A stretch of 64,000 nt of DNA, taken from contig NZ_OY762229.1 in assembly GCF_963665355.1 (NCBI RefSeq), positions 1,674,001 through 1,738,000 on the forward strand, in the 5' to 3' direction. The DNA comes from an uncultured Desulfobacter sp. Lineage in GTDB: Bacteria; Desulfobacterota; Desulfobacteria; Desulfobacterales; Desulfobacteraceae. Within the stretch, counting starts at the first letter, position 1. Every line of letters starts with the position of its first letter. A program made the translations under genes and the position numbers. This document shows, in pieces, positions 63,780-64,000 of the stretch. The notes below the pieces were generated by a model. It ran no database searches, was not told the DNA's origin, and was given only the letters and a program-made list of their open reading frames with translations.

Positions 63780-64000
63780 ATGATCGATATCAAATACAAA
63801 ATTATTCTGGCGTTCAGCTTTATTATTCTTTTACTTGCCGCAACGGGATTCTTTCTGATTCAAAGCATGGAGAGCCTTGCCAAGGAAACGGAAAATATTT
63901 ACAGGCACCCCTTTGCCGTCAGCAATGCCACACGCGACATCAGAATTCATATACTTTCCATCCAAAATGATCTTAAAGAGAGTATGCTTTCCAAAGGTGG
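63780..64000 (+). CDS. Membrane receptor or sensor, N-terminal part (runs off window)
   Basis: Starts ATG 63780 after CGAAAGG. One membrane helix (about residues 7-26, YKIILAFSFIILLLAATGFF) is followed by the start of a helical periplasmic domain (ENIYRHPFAVSNATRDIRIHI) of the four-helix-bundle MCP/sensor kinase type. Whether it is a chemoreceptor, kinase or cyclase cannot be told from 73 codons. Confidence 0.65.
   Translation, partial: MIDIKYKIILAFSFIILLLAATGFFLIQSMESLAKETENIYRHPFAVSNATRDIRIHILSIQNDLKESMLSKG

Noticed and set aside
63704-63970. An 88-aa plus-strand protein at the window end
   Set aside because: It overlaps the start of the membrane receptor in another frame; the receptor has a signal-anchor helix and a ribosome site.

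Overview
The window comes from a chromosome of a Desulfobacteraceae-like, anaerobic sulfate-reducing deltaproteobacterium (inference). The evidence is an epsilon/delta-type dihaem fumarate reductase operon in the order frdC-frdA-frdB next to an oxygen-sensitive class I fumarase, a five-haem cytochrome c, anaerobic (CbiG/CbiH/CbiP) cobalamin genes and a 464-residue integron integrase. The backbone is moderately GC-rich; the integron cassettes are clearly AT-richer. I saw no tRNA, rRNA or CRISPR array.

Layout. 1-17.96 kb is backbone: an AsmA-like protein, thiol peroxidase, an orphan DNA methyltransferase, MntP, the multihaem cytochrome, a DHFR/RibD-like reductase, fumarase, FrdBAC, a DUF342 protein with a translationally coupled unknown gene, glycerate kinase and a DMT transporter. 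18.06-48.45 kb is a chromosomal integron: intI on the minus strand, then about 18 plus-strand cassettes. I delimited these by checking that the first six bases of each cassette (TTRRRY) are complementary to the R'' box (RYYYAAC) of its own attC; this holds for nearly every cassette. 48.45-53.11 kb is a pile of nested mobile elements that ends the array. 53.3-64 kb is backbone again: a sensor kinase and NtrC-type regulator that both carry internal in-frame deletions, an M48 protease, a cold-shock/RNA cluster (CspA, RhlE-type helicase, RRM protein and others), a YkgJ-like protein, cbiG-cbiH-cbiP, and the start of a membrane receptor.

The most interesting region is a hierarchy of parasites. attC sites are invaded by at least four kinds of group II intron (here called A, B, C and D). 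Three copies of a 3441-bp Recombinase-In-Trio (RIT) element, each encoding three tyrosine recombinases, all sit at the same codons of the intron reverse transcriptases, the conserved TPQGG motif just before the catalytic (Y/F)ADD. All intron RTs in the window are broken, by RIT insertion, by an amber codon in that same motif, or by truncation. One RIT copy joins the 3' halves of two different introns and so records a recombination event.

The second unusual item is a 179-bp ORF-less cassette present three times, plus one remnant. It consists almost wholly of a folded attC with a GATAGGC/GCCTATC core instead of GTTRRRY/RYYYAAC. Its two internal arms show compensatory base changes between copies, so the fold is under selection. 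A third is an ATPase/zinc-finger gene set (49.6-52.3 kb) with transposon-like repeated ends but no transposase of its own, lodged in a degraded IS.

Cassette cargo includes a TIR-like protein, an HNH-like protein, a GNAT acetyltransferase, an RraB-like exported protein, a DUF2059 protein, a GT51 transglycosylase, an SRPBCC-like protein and several small membrane or unknown proteins.
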